From: CBDAPU01 sp965198875
Lineage (GTDB): Bacteria > Pseudomonadota > Gammaproteobacteria > Eutrophobiales > Eutrophobiaceae
Assembly (NCBI GenBank): GCA_965198875.1
Contig: CBDAPU010000001.1
Coordinates: 1,612,001-1,676,000, forward strand
Direction: 5' to 3'
DNA length: 64,000 bases
Positions 16,382 through 25,522 of the stretch are shown piece by piece. The notes beneath the pieces are model-generated. The model was not told the DNA's origin. It saw only the letters and a program-made list of their open reading frames with translations, and searched no databases. Each line of letters opens with the position of its first letter. Position 1 is the stretch's first letter. The position numbers and the translations under genes are program-made.

Positions 16382-17874
16382 TGTCACCTTCTGATCTTGC
16401 AATGAACACCTTGCCCGAGAAGCTGTACACAGCACAGCAGGTGCGTGAGCTCGAGCGGCTTCTCATTGAAGATAAGGGGGTTGCCGCTACTACCCTGATG
16501 GAGCGTGCCGGCGCCTGTGTGTTCGATATATTGAGAGCACGTTATCCCGAGGCAAGCAGATTGTGCATCCTCTGTGGTGGCGGTAATAACGGCGGTGATG
16601 GTTATGTGGCGGCCCGTCTGGCGAAGGAATACGGCCTTGATGTGCGCCTGCTTTCAGTGGCGAAACCACAAAGTCTCAACGGCGATGAGGTAAGACGGTG
16701 TGCGAAGGCATTTGAAGAGGTCGGCGCCATAGAAGACATACAGGAAGTCGCCCCGCTGATTGAGGCGCACGTCATTGTGGACGCCTTGCTCGGCACCGGT
16801 CTTAACAGGCAGGTTGAAGGTGTGCTTGCCGCTCTTGTTCACCACATTAACGGCACGGGAACGCCGGTGTTGTCAGTGGATGTACCTTCCGGCCTGGACG
16901 CCGATACCGGCGCTTGTATGGGTGTGGCCGTAGAGGCTGACGCCACCGTGACTTTCATTGGCTTGAAGCGGGGCATGTTTACCGGTTATGGGCCTGCATT
17001 ATGTGGCGAAGTGTTTTTTCGTGATCTGGGGGCGTATGCGGATGTTAATACACCTACCCATCTCATTGCCCATTCCGTCATCGGTGAGAGCCTGCCGGTG
17101 AGGCCCCGGGATCACCACAAAGGCGACCATGGGCATGTACTGATCATCGGTGGCGATCATGGTTATGCCGGCGCCGCCATCCTGGCCGGGACGGCGGCGG
17201 TCAGGGCCGGCGCCGGGTTGACGAGCATAGCCAGCCGCAATGAACACGCCCAAACAGTAGCGTTAAACCGCCCTGAGCTCATGACGGTCCCGGCAACATC
17301 ATCCAGGGATCTAACAGCCGTGTTGAGCCGGGTCAACGTGGTTGCGATTGGCCCGGGATTGGGGCAGACACACTGGGCGATGGAGCTGCTGGCGAAAGTC
17401 CTGCAAAGCCGCCTAACCCTGGTGGTGGACGCCGATGCCTTGAATCTACTGGCCACTGAACCACAGCACAGAGGCAACTGGATATTAACGCCGCATCCGG
17501 GTGAGGCCGCACGATTGCTGGGGGTCAGCACAAAAGCGGTGCAGGCGAACCGCTTCGCCGCCGTCACGGCATTACAGGAGAAGTTTGGCGGCAGCATTGT
17601 ACTGAAGGGGCCGGGAAGCCTGATCACATCCGGCGATGATCAGATCTACTTAAACCCAAGCGGCAATCCCGGTATGGCGAGCGGCGGTATGGGTGATGTC
17701 TTAACCGGCGTCATTGCCGGCTTCGTTGCCCAGGGCATGACATTGCACCAGGCTGCCGTTACCGGCACATACCTGCACGGTCATGCCGCAGATATTTGTG
17801 CCCGAAAGGGTGAAAGGGGCATGTTGGCCGGCGATCTCTTTCCCGTCATCCGCTCACTGGTCAACCCGCGCTGA
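16381..17874 (+). CDS. nnr: Bifunctional NAD(P)HX repair enzyme (epimerase + dehydratase)
   Basis: A fused metabolite-repair enzyme of 497 residues. The N-terminal NnrE/YjeF_N domain (about residues 15-220) has CGGGNNGGDGYVAARLA and VDVPSGLDADTG and epimerises hydrated NAD(P)H. The C-terminal NnrD domain (about 240-490) has LTPHPGEAARLL, LKGPGSLI and NPGMASGGMGDVLTGVIAGF, the ADP/ATP-dependent dehydratase signatures. The start may be the ATG at 16381 overlapping the orn stop or the ATG at 16402. It overlaps tsaE at its end (TGATG). Confidence 0.95.
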   Translation: MSPSDLAMNTLPEKLYTAQQVRELERLLIEDKGVAATTLMERAGACVFDILRARYPEASRLCILCGGGNNGGDGYVAARLAKEYGLDVRLLSVAKPQSLNGDEVRRCAKAFEEVGAIEDIQEVAPLIEAHVIVDALLGTGLNRQVEGVLAALVHHINGTGTPVLSVDVPSGLDADTGACMGVAVEADATVTFIGLKRGMFTGYGPALCGEVFFRDLGAYADVNTPTHLIAHSVIGESLPVRPRDHHKGDHGHVLIIGGDHGYAGAAILAGTAAVRAGAGLTSIASRNEHAQTVALNRPELMTVPATSSRDLTAVLSRVNVVAIGPGLGQTHWAMELLAKVLQSRLTLVVDADALNLLATEPQHRGNWILTPHPGEAARLLGVSTKAVQANRFAAVTALQEKFGGSIVLKGPGSLITSGDDQIYLNPSGNPGMASGGMGDVLTGVIAGFVAQGMTLHQAAVTGTYLHGHAADICARKGERGMLAGDLFPVIRSLVNPR

Positions 17875-18356
17875 TGCCATTCAGGATCACCAGCGCAGAT
17901 CACATGGAATCCCTGGGCGCTCATTTCGCCACGCATCTCACAGGCCGTTCGCTATTTTATCTACAGGGGCAACTGGGTAGTGGCAAAACCACCTTTGTGA
18001 GGGGGCTACTGCGGGCATTGGGGCATGGGGGCAAGGTCAAAAGCCCCACCTATACGCTTGTCGAGCCTTATTTTGTAGCGGGCTATCAGATCTATCATTT
18101 CGATCTGTATCGTATCACCACGCCGGATGAGCTGGAGAGCATTGGCTATCGTGATTATTTTGACGGTCACGGGATCTGTCTCCTGGAATGGCCGGAAAGG
18201 GCTTGTGGGAGGCTACCTTTGGCGGATGTGCATTTTACCTTCTCCATTAACCCGGGTGGGCGTGATGTGCATTGCAGGGCACAGACCGGCACAGGGGAGA
18301 AGCAGCTATGGCAAGTCACGGCAAAGATCGGTATGGCGGATGAAGGTGCGCCCTGA
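17874..18356 (+). CDS. tsaE: tRNA t6A37 threonylcarbamoyl transferase ATPase subunit
   Basis: A 160-residue P-loop ATPase acting with TsaB and TsaD to add threonylcarbamoyl to A37 of ANN-decoding tRNAs. Walker A is GQLGSGKTTFVRGLLRALG; YTLVEPY and FDLYRI follow as in the family, and EWPER near residue 105 is typical. Start overlaps the nnr stop. About 250 bases without a gene separate it from amiB, longer than usual in this operon; the partner tsaC is at 34.5 kb in the same window. Confidence 0.95.
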   Translation: MPFRITSADHMESLGAHFATHLTGRSLFYLQGQLGSGKTTFVRGLLRALGHGGKVKSPTYTLVEPYFVAGYQIYHFDLYRITTPDELESIGYRDYFDGHGICLLEWPERACGRLPLADVHFTFSINPGGRDVHCRAQTGTGEKQLWQVTAKIGMADEGAP

Positions 18357-18608
18357 AGCACCCAGCCAGGCATGCCGAAGGGACGGTAAACAAACAGCGT
18401 AATCTTCTTTTTCTTCGCATTTTCAATCACTTGCAGGCGCTTAACAAGGTAGCATCCCGCCGTAGCAACCCTGGAAAGTGTTGCCGGGGAGGTCATCAAT
18501 CAGCGCATCCAAAGTGATTTAATGCCTAGAAAAACAGTTGGATAGCTTGATTTCCTAATAAAAAATTGAAATCATGAGGATCACTGTTGAGCGTGTTTGT
18601 ATCCATCC

Positions 18609-19907
18609 ATGCGATTTATTGCAAGCTGTTGTTTTTTATTGATTTTTCAAGTTGCTACGGGGGCTCCCGTGCGTCTTGAAAACATTCGCATCTGGGCCGC
18701 CCCGGACAGCACCCGCGTGGTGTTTGACGTCTCATCACCCGTCCAGCATAAACTCGAATTATTGAGCGAGCCTTACCGTGTGGTCATCGATATGGAAAAC
18801 GCACTGCCGCCGGGGGCGCTCCCGCAGCCCACCTTGCAGGATAAGTTTCTACGCCGGATCCGCACAGGACAGCATGAGAGCTCATTGCGGGTGGTGCTGG
18901 ATTTGAAGAAACACTCGCGGGCGGCGAGTTTTCAATTAGCGCCGAACGCCCATTATGGCCAGCGCCTGGTGATTGATCTGACGAATGAGAAGCAAGCGAC
19001 ACCGACAGCGCAGATAAAATTGAAAGAAGAGGCGCCCTCCCGGGGTTTTCGTGATGTGGTTATCGTCATTGACCCGGGGCACGGTGGTGAAGACCCGGGG
19101 GCGAGAGGCCCTAAGGGGACCTATGAGAAAGTGGTGGTCTTGCAGGTAGCGAAAAAACTGGCCGAGTTGATCAACAAGGAGCGCGGCATGCGTGCCGTCC
19201 TAACCCGCGAGGGGGATTATTTTCTGCGCCTGCGTAAGCGTATCGGTCTTGCCCGAAAGCACCGGGCGGATCTGTTTATCTCCATCCATGCCGATGCCTT
19301 TCGCGACCCCAAAGTGCATGGCTCATCGGTGTATGTCTTATCAAGACGGGGCGCCAGCAGTGAACACGCAAGATGGCTGGCGGAGCAGGAAAACGCCTCT
19401 GACTTGATTGGCGGCGTCAGTCTTGACGACAAAGACGACGTCCTCGCCTCCGTGCTCCTGGATCTCTCACAGACCGCCAGCCTTGAGGCCAGTATTGATA
19501 TAGCGGGCAGGGTGCTGGGCGGGCTGAAGAAAGTCGGCAAACTGCATAAAAGAAAGGTCGAATCAGCGGCATTTGCGGTATTGAAGTCACCGGATATCCC
19601 CTCCATTCTGGTTGAGACGGCGTACATCTCCAATCCCAATGAAGAGAAGAAGTTATTGAACTCGGCGCATCAATATAAAGTGGCCAGGGCAATCGTTGAT
19701 GGTTTACGCGGTTATTTCAGCGTATATGCGGCGGAAGGGACGTTACTGGCCGCCAGGCAACATGTGATAAAACGTGGCGATACCTTATCCGACATTGCCG
19801 AGCACTACCGTGTCAGCATGAATAGCCTGCGTGAACTCAACCACTTAAATGGCGATAAAATCAAGATAGGCCAGGTTCTGACGATACCCGCTAAAACCGG
19901 CAGTTAA
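18609..19907 (+). CDS. amiB: N-acetylmuramoyl-L-alanine amidase (AMIN + Amidase_3 + LysM)
   Basis: A periplasmic zinc amidase that splits septal peptidoglycan. The ATG at 18609 (432 residues) starts a signal peptide MRFIASCCFLLIFQVATG; a TTG four codons upstream is possible. Domains: AMIN (about 25-125), catalytic Amidase_3 (about 150-375) with IDPGHGGEDPGARG, SIHADAF and ETAYISNPNEE, and a C-terminal LysM (HVIKRGDTLSDIAEHYRVSM). The LysM and position before mutL match AmiB. Activation by an EnvC-like factor is expected from the family. A weak hairpin follows the stop. Confidence 0.95.
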   Translation: MRFIASCCFLLIFQVATGAPVRLENIRIWAAPDSTRVVFDVSSPVQHKLELLSEPYRVVIDMENALPPGALPQPTLQDKFLRRIRTGQHESSLRVVLDLKKHSRAASFQLAPNAHYGQRLVIDLTNEKQATPTAQIKLKEEAPSRGFRDVVIVIDPGHGGEDPGARGPKGTYEKVVVLQVAKKLAELINKERGMRAVLTREGDYFLRLRKRIGLARKHRADLFISIHADAFRDPKVHGSSVYVLSRRGASSEHARWLAEQENASDLIGGVSLDDKDDVLASVLLDLSQTASLEASIDIAGRVLGGLKKVGKLHKRKVESAAFAVLKSPDIPSILVETAYISNPNEEKKLLNSAHQYKVARAIVDGLRGYFSVYAAEGTLLAARQHVIKRGDTLSDIAEHYRVSMNSLRELNHLNGDKIKIGQVLTIPAKTGS

Positions 19908-19925
19908 GCTGCCGAGGCCGGTTTT
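19893..19925 (+). terminator. Weak hairpin after amiB
   Basis: AAAACCGG ... CCGGTTTT arms enclose a small inner CAG/CTG stem and overlap the amiB stop. Only four T follow, so it may attenuate rather than fully stop transcription into mutL. Confidence 0.45.
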
Positions 19926-19994
19926 CCGCCCATTCATGGGGTTGTTTGCAAGGCCAATGTTGCATATTGTCGGCTACTCGCTAATCTGGCTTGT

Positions 19995-21725
19995 ATGTCA
20001 AGTGCCATCGCCGTTCCCAGAATTACCCGAATGCCTGCCCTGTTGGCGAACCAGATAGCCGCTGGAGAGGTCATAGAAAGGCCGGCGGCGATAGTGAAGG
20101 AACTCATGGATAACAGCATCGACTCCGCCGCCAGCCAGATCGATGTTGAGTTGGATGAAGGAGGACACAAGCGCATAGCGGTGATAGATAACGGACACGG
20201 CATTCATCCTGATGATATCGAGCTATCCTTGCAGCGTCACAGCACCAGCAAGCTGAGGTCGCAATCGGATCTCGACTGCATTACCAGCCTGGGGTTTCGG
20301 GGGGAAGCGCTGGCCAGTATCGCCTCGGTAGCGCATTTTTTATTGACCTCCAGGATCGAGTCGGCGGAGTCGGCATGGGCATTCATGCTGGATCCCGTAA
20401 GTGGCAGCTCGCATCTCAAACCCGCATCCCGTCAACGGGGGACAACCGTTGAAGTATCGAATGTGTTTACGGCAACCCCGGCGCGCCGTAAATTCATGCG
20501 TAGCCAAAGGACGGAGTTTCTGCATATCATGGATGTGTTCAAGCGTGTCGCCTGTAGCCGTTTCAGTATTGGCTTCAAACTCACCCACAATAGCAAAATC
20601 GTGTTGCGTTATCGGCCCTGTGCCGATGACATGAGTGAAAGGGTGGTGGATGTGTTGGGCAGGCATTTTTTAGCCAGGGCGATCCCGGTAAATTATACAT
20701 CCGCCGGCATGAAGCTGTGGGGTTGGTTGGGAGACAACACCATCAGTCGTAGCCAGTCTGATCGGCAGTATTGTTATGTGAATGGCCGGGTGATCAGGGA
20801 TAAGCGGATCTTCCACGGGATCCGCAGCGCTTTTGATGACGCCCTGCCTAAAGGACGTTATCCCCTGTATTTACTGCATATTGATATCGATCCACAGGTC
20901 ACGGATATCAATGTGCATCCAGCCAAAAGCGAGGTCAGGTTCAGAGATCCGAGAGACGTACATGACTTTATTCATACCAGCTTGCGGGATGCACTAAAAC
21001 ACCATGATGAGCTTCCCGGCACCGGGGATGACAGGCCGGCCGCAGAGCGGATCAGGGAGCAACACCATCATCATCACCCTCTGCAAATAAAAGAGTCCCA
21101 TCAGGCATACCGGAACCTGGTTCATCGAACGAGGCAGGACGATTTACTATCTGGCGAGCCGCATCTGGGCAGGGTATTGGTCGTCTTCGCCAATCGCCTG
21201 GCCCTGCTTGAACGGGAGGGTCAGGTTATCTTCGCCGATATTCCGGCGATCAGCGAATATGTTTTAACATTCAGACTGAACAGCGATTATGGGGCCAAAC
21301 AGATCCGCAAGCGCCCGTTGCTGGTGCCCGTGGATATCACCGTCACCAACACCCAGTTGCAGGCATTGGAAGATTATGCCGTTGAGTTGGAAGACGCCGG
21401 TTTATCGGTACGTGCCGTTTCCAAAGGCGCCGTTGCCATCAAGACGATCCCGGCCCTGTTAGAGCAGGTGGACGTGAAGAACATGATCCGCTCTGTTCTG
21501 GACAGGGTGTCCAAAGTCAGTGACCGAAAAAAAATATGGGATGCGATCCGGCAGGTCATGCTCGCCCATGTATTAGCGGAGCAGGCCAGGGGGACGTCAA
21601 AAGAAGATGCTGTATCTTTGCTGTCCCAATTAGATCGCACTGATCTGGATACCTCTCAAAGAACCTGCAAAGGGCTTTGGCGAGAAGTGCGGCTTGATGA
21701 GATCCGTGAGTTCATCCGTGGCTGA
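19995..21725 (+). CDS. mutL: DNA mismatch repair protein MutL
   Basis: GHL-family ATPase linking MutS recognition to MutH/UvrD action. Motif I reads IVKELMDNSIDSA: the catalytic Glu of K-E-L is kept, while the usual V-E-N is M-D-N, a mild change. Motif II DNGHGI and motif III SLGFRGEALASI are normal. At 576 residues it is near the E. coli length. The C-terminal dimerisation domain lacks the usual C-P-H-G-R-P segment; its place reads DTSQRTCKGLWREV. It also lacks the DQHA-type endonuclease motif, as expected of MutH-dependent species. The end overlaps miaA. Confidence 0.96.
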   Translation: MSSAIAVPRITRMPALLANQIAAGEVIERPAAIVKELMDNSIDSAASQIDVELDEGGHKRIAVIDNGHGIHPDDIELSLQRHSTSKLRSQSDLDCITSLGFRGEALASIASVAHFLLTSRIESAESAWAFMLDPVSGSSHLKPASRQRGTTVEVSNVFTATPARRKFMRSQRTEFLHIMDVFKRVACSRFSIGFKLTHNSKIVLRYRPCADDMSERVVDVLGRHFLARAIPVNYTSAGMKLWGWLGDNTISRSQSDRQYCYVNGRVIRDKRIFHGIRSAFDDALPKGRYPLYLLHIDIDPQVTDINVHPAKSEVRFRDPRDVHDFIHTSLRDALKHHDELPGTGDDRPAAERIREQHHHHHPLQIKESHQAYRNLVHRTRQDDLLSGEPHLGRVLVVFANRLALLEREGQVIFADIPAISEYVLTFRLNSDYGAKQIRKRPLLVPVDITVTNTQLQALEDYAVELEDAGLSVRAVSKGAVAIKTIPALLEQVDVKNMIRSVLDRVSKVSDRKKIWDAIRQVMLAHVLAEQARGTSKEDAVSLLSQLDRTDLDTSQRTCKGLWREVRLDEIREFIRG

Positions 21726-22680
21726 TCCGGCGCTCCCGCCGATCATCTTCCTGATGGGGCCGACGGCAACTGGCAAGACCGCCCTTGCCGTTGATCTGCT
21801 AGAGCAACTACCCGTTGAGATCGTCAGTGTTGACTCAGGGATGGTGTACAAGGGCATGGATATAGGAACGGCCAAGCCCAGCAGGGGCGTACTGGCGATG
21901 GCGCCGCACCGGTTAATCGATATCTGTGCGCCGACCGAGTCCTATTCAGCGGGGCGGTTTCGAGAAGACGCCCATCTATCAATAAGCGACATTCAATCCA
22001 GCAGCAGGATCCCGTTGCTGGTGGGCGGGACGGGCCTGTATTTTCGCACCCTTGAGAAGGGCTTCTCGGCATTACCCGAGGCCGACCCACAGATCCGAAG
22101 GCGACTATCGCGACTGTGCAAGGAATACGGCTCTCAATACCTATACCGGCGGCTTCAAAGCCTTGATCCTGAGGCTTCAACACGGATCAACCCCAACGAC
22201 CCACAGCGGATCCAGCGGGCGCTGGAGGTCTATGAGATCACGAAAACACCGCTTTCATCGGTGTTTGCTGAAGGCCGGCAGGGGGCGTTTTCCGGCAAAA
22301 TAGTCAAAATCATTTTGCTGCCATCAGACAGAGAGGCGCTTTATGAGCGAATAGAAAAGCGGTTTCTGCGTATGCTGGATGCGGGTTTTATTGATGAGGT
22401 AGAGGGGCTGTATCAGCGCGATGATATGCACGCCGGGATGACCTCAATGCGGATGGTCGGATATCGGCAAATATGGCGTTATCTGGCCGGTGAGATTGAT
22501 CGCTCGAAGATGTGCGAGCAGGCTGTGGTGGCAACCCGGCAACTGGCGAAACGTCAGATCACTTGGCTGAGAGGCGAGAGAGACGCCGTCACGTTTGATA
22601 GTTTGAGCACAAAAAAACTACAGGGGATATTGAAATTTCTTGGCGAAGACCCCACTTTCTCATCTCAGTTCATAATATAA
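21697..22680 (+). CDS. miaA: tRNA dimethylallyltransferase
   Basis: Adds the isopentenyl group to A37 of UNN-decoding tRNAs. P-loop GPTATGKTALAVDLL, then DSGMVYKGMDIGTAKPS (DSxQVY-like catalytic segment) and the insertion domain with RIQRALEVYEITKTPLS, then YRQIWRYL and TRQLAKRQITWLRG are all visible. The ATG at 21697 overlaps the end of mutL; a GTG at 21718 would also work. About 327 residues, slightly longer than usual. Part of the mutL-miaA-hfq-hflXKC operon. Confidence 0.96.
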   Translation: MRSVSSSVADPALPPIIFLMGPTATGKTALAVDLLEQLPVEIVSVDSGMVYKGMDIGTAKPSRGVLAMAPHRLIDICAPTESYSAGRFREDAHLSISDIQSSSRIPLLVGGTGLYFRTLEKGFSALPEADPQIRRRLSRLCKEYGSQYLYRRLQSLDPEASTRINPNDPQRIQRALEVYEITKTPLSSVFAEGRQGAFSGKIVKIILLPSDREALYERIEKRFLRMLDAGFIDEVEGLYQRDDMHAGMTSMRMVGYRQIWRYLAGEIDRSKMCEQAVVATRQLAKRQITWLRGERDAVTFDSLSTKKLQGILKFLGEDPTFSSQFII

Positions 22681-22753
22681 TGACGGCAATTTTTAAGGAA
22701 CCGCATGTTATGGAAAAGATGATCAACAAAACAGATAACCCTTGTTAAGGATC

Positions 22754-22996
22754 ATGAGTAAAGGACACACACTGCAGGACCCCTTTCTCAATGCCCTACG
22801 CAGGGAGCGTGTTCCCGTGGCCATTTATCTGGTAAATGGCATAAAACTACAGGGGCAGATAGAATCGTTCGATCAATTTGTCATATTGCTTAAAAACTCG
22901 GTGAGTCAACTAGTGTATAAACACGCCGTCTCAACGATTGTGCCATCCCGAAATATCAAGCTACCCAGGGCGGAGGAAGAGAGCGCTGAGTCCTGA
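22754..22996 (+). CDS. hfq: RNA chaperone Hfq
   Basis: An 80-residue Sm-like protein forming hexamers that pair sRNAs with mRNAs. The start MSKGHTLQDPFLNALRRERV is the usual Hfq N-terminus, so the ATG at 22754 with AAGGA in front is chosen over an ATG 12 bases earlier. Sm1 (VAIYLVNGIKLQGQIESFDQ) and Sm2 (YKHAVSTIVPSR) are intact, with the rim and proximal-face residues present. The C-terminal tail is short (PRAEEESAES). Confidence 0.98.
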   Translation: MSKGHTLQDPFLNALRRERVPVAIYLVNGIKLQGQIESFDQFVILLKNSVSQLVYKHAVSTIVPSRNIKLPRAEEESAES

Positions 22997-23017
22997 TCAC
23001 AGGGATAGCCCGGCATT

Positions 23018-24277
23018 TTGAATGCCGTATTAGCGGGCGGTTTTCGTGCCGTCCTCGTGCATATCGATTTTCGTAACCCGCAACACAGCGAAGAGCTAAC
23101 GGAATGTGTGCAACTCGCTCAATCCTCCGGGCTCACACTCCATGACGTCATCACCGGTCGGCGCGAGAAACCGCATGCGAAATACTTTGTCGGCCAGGGC
23201 AAGGTCGAGCAAATAAAAGAGGCTATACAGGGAAAGACAACGGATGTGGTGATATTTAATCATCATTTATCGCCAGCACAGGAGCGTAACCTTGAGAAGG
23301 CAATCCACTGTCGCGTGCTGGATCGGGTGGGGCTCATTCTTGATATATTCTCACAACGCGCCAGATCCTATGAAGGCAAGCTACAGGTGGAGCTCGCGCA
23401 ACTCCAGCATCTCTCTACCCGTCTGGTGAGGGGATGGTCGCACCTGGAAAGACAAAAAGGCGGCATTGGTTTGAGAGGCCCGGGCGAGATGCAACTGGAG
23501 ACAGATCGGCGTTTAATCGGCAGGCGGATTAAATCCATTCGCTCAAGGCTCGAAAAAGTGAAAAGCCAGCGCCATCAGGGAAGAGTTTTACGCAGGCGAA
23601 ATGATATCCCTGTTGTCTCTTTGGTGGGCTATACCAATGCCGGCAAGTCGACGTTATTTAATCGCCTAACGGGCGCCAATGTGTATGCCGCTGACAAGGT
23701 GTTCGCCACCCTCGATCCCACAATCAGGAAAGTCAAGCTGGGCCGAGGGTTGTCCATGTTACTCAGTGATACCGTCGGTTTCATTCGGCATATCCCTCAC
23801 GATTTGGTGGAGTCCTTTCATGCCACCCTGGATGAAGTGAGAGACGCCGATCTGTTAGCCCATGTCGTTGATATCAATGATGATCACCCGATCCGCATAG
23901 ATGCGGTCAATCAGGTGATTGAGGCGTTGGGCGCGAAAGCTATCCCGCAGCTCCTGGTGTTTAACAAAATTGATCAGGCGGCCGAGCCCGGCGCCGAAGT
24001 CTGCGGGCCCAATGGCGGCGGCGCCCCCCGGATCGGGATCTCGGCGAAAACCGGCCAGGGCTTGTCAAAACTCAAGGCGCAGCTCTACGAGCAATTAACC
24101 CTGCACAGGGGTGAGCATGATGTGTATATACCGGCCTATGCGGGCAAATTGCGCTCAGCGCTGTTTCAATACGGCGAGGTGCGAGAAGAGAAGATGACCG
24201 CAGAAGGGGGCTGGCAAATGCGGGTGAGCATGCCCCCGGGCCTGTTACGGCGAATATGCCGACATCATGAATATTGA
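23018..24277 (+). CDS. hflX: Ribosome-associated GTPase HflX
   Basis: A 419-residue GTPase that splits stalled ribosomes. A TTG start is inferred, as no ATG is present before the conserved FRAVLVHIDF. The N-terminal HflX domain has HAKYFVGQGK, NHHLSPAQERNLEK and RLVRGWSHLERQKGGIGLRG; the G domain has GYTNAGKSTLFNRL (G1), DTVGF (G3) and NKID (G4). Sits between hfq and hflK as in E. coli. Confidence 0.97.
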   Translation: MNAVLAGGFRAVLVHIDFRNPQHSEELTECVQLAQSSGLTLHDVITGRREKPHAKYFVGQGKVEQIKEAIQGKTTDVVIFNHHLSPAQERNLEKAIHCRVLDRVGLILDIFSQRARSYEGKLQVELAQLQHLSTRLVRGWSHLERQKGGIGLRGPGEMQLETDRRLIGRRIKSIRSRLEKVKSQRHQGRVLRRRNDIPVVSLVGYTNAGKSTLFNRLTGANVYAADKVFATLDPTIRKVKLGRGLSMLLSDTVGFIRHIPHDLVESFHATLDEVRDADLLAHVVDINDDHPIRIDAVNQVIEALGAKAIPQLLVFNKIDQAAEPGAEVCGPNGGGAPRIGISAKTGQGLSKLKAQLYEQLTLHRGEHDVYIPAYAGKLRSALFQYGEVREEKMTAEGGWQMRVSMPPGLLRRICRHHEY

Positions 24278-24380
24278 CCTCAAGCAGTTAATGTAATGGG
24301 ATCGGATCAATGAGAATTGTGATAACATGCCTGTTCATCAAGGCATCGCTGTTTTTAATGACATGAATGAGGTGAAGTCA

Positions 24381-25520
24381 ATGGGCTGGAACGAACCACC
24401 TGAGAGAAAGCGCAAAGACCCCTGGGGCAATCAGGGCAATGGAGAAGGCCCGCCCGATCTGGATGACATCGTCCGCAAGATGCAACAGGGCTTGGGTGGC
24501 ATGTTCGGCAAAAAATCATCGGGTACAAAGCGCGGCGGCGGCTCGCCTTTTTCATGGTTGATCATTATTCTGATCGCCGTGATCGTGTTGCTGGTCGATA
24601 TTACCTATTTGGTGGATCAGCAAGAACGCGGTGTGGTGTTACGTTTTGGACGTTATGAGAAAACCATTCAACCGGGTTTAAATTTCGTTTATCCGAGCTT
24701 GATCGACAGGGTTATCCTGGTGAATGTGGGGCAGGTGCGCTCCATCACTCATAAGGCGTCCATGTTGACGCAAGATGAGAACATTGTTGATGTTGAAGTG
24801 GCGGTGCAATGGCAGATCTCCGATCCGGCGGACTTCATATTTAACGTGAAGGATCCGGCCTTGACGCTACGGCAGGTGACGGAGAGCTCTGTGCGTGCCG
24901 TCATTGGTCAGAGCAAACTGGATTATGTGTTGACGGAAGGCAGAAGTGAAATCGCACAACAACAACAAACGCTGATGCAAAAAATTCTGGCCACAGATTA
25001 CAAGGCCGGGATCCTTATCGTCACCGTTGAGATGCAACCGGCGAAACCACCGGAAGCGGTGAAGGCGGCGTTTGACGATGCGATTAAGGCAAGAGAGGAC
25101 GAACAACGTCTCGTCAATGAAGCGGAGGCCTATCGCAACGACATCCTGCCAAAGGCACGGGGCTCGGCGGCGCGGATCAAGGAAGAAGCCGACGCCTATA
25201 AGGCCACGGTGATCGCAAAATCACAGGGTGACGCCGCCCGGTTCGAACAATTACTCACCGAATATGAACGTGCTCCGGCGATCACCCGCAAACGTCTGTA
25301 TCTGGAATCCATCGAGTCGGTGCTATCCAATACCAATAAGGTGTTGATGGATACCGAGGGCGGCAACAGTTTGATGTATCTGCCGCTGGACAGGCTAATG
25401 CGCCCGGGGACATCATCTTCTTTTAACCTGCCGGGGGAATTGAAACCGGACGGCGCTATGGGTCAGTCGGTAAGAGATGTAACGGAGCGGATCAACAACA
25501 GGACACGGGGGGCGCGATAG
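24381..25520 (+). CDS. hflK: HflK, regulator of FtsH protease
   Basis: Inner-membrane SPFH protein forming a large assembly with HflC around FtsH. The ATG at 24381 (MGWNEPPERKRKDPWGNQ) has GAGGTGA in front and matches the family start, preferable to the upstream ATGs in frame. A Gly-rich cytoplasmic N-terminus precedes one transmembrane span (about residues 58-78), then the SPFH domain (QQERGVVLRFGRYEKTIQPG), a long helical region and a C-terminus (LMYLPLDRLM) typical of HflK. 379 residues. hflC follows after two bases. Confidence 0.97.
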   Translation: MGWNEPPERKRKDPWGNQGNGEGPPDLDDIVRKMQQGLGGMFGKKSSGTKRGGGSPFSWLIIILIAVIVLLVDITYLVDQQERGVVLRFGRYEKTIQPGLNFVYPSLIDRVILVNVGQVRSITHKASMLTQDENIVDVEVAVQWQISDPADFIFNVKDPALTLRQVTESSVRAVIGQSKLDYVLTEGRSEIAQQQQTLMQKILATDYKAGILIVTVEMQPAKPPEAVKAAFDDAIKAREDEQRLVNEAEAYRNDILPKARGSAARIKEEADAYKATVIAKSQGDAARFEQLLTEYERAPAITRKRLYLESIESVLSNTNKVLMDTEGGNSLMYLPLDRLMRPGTSSSFNLPGELKPDGAMGQSVRDVTERINNRTRGAR

Positions 25521-25522
25521 TC

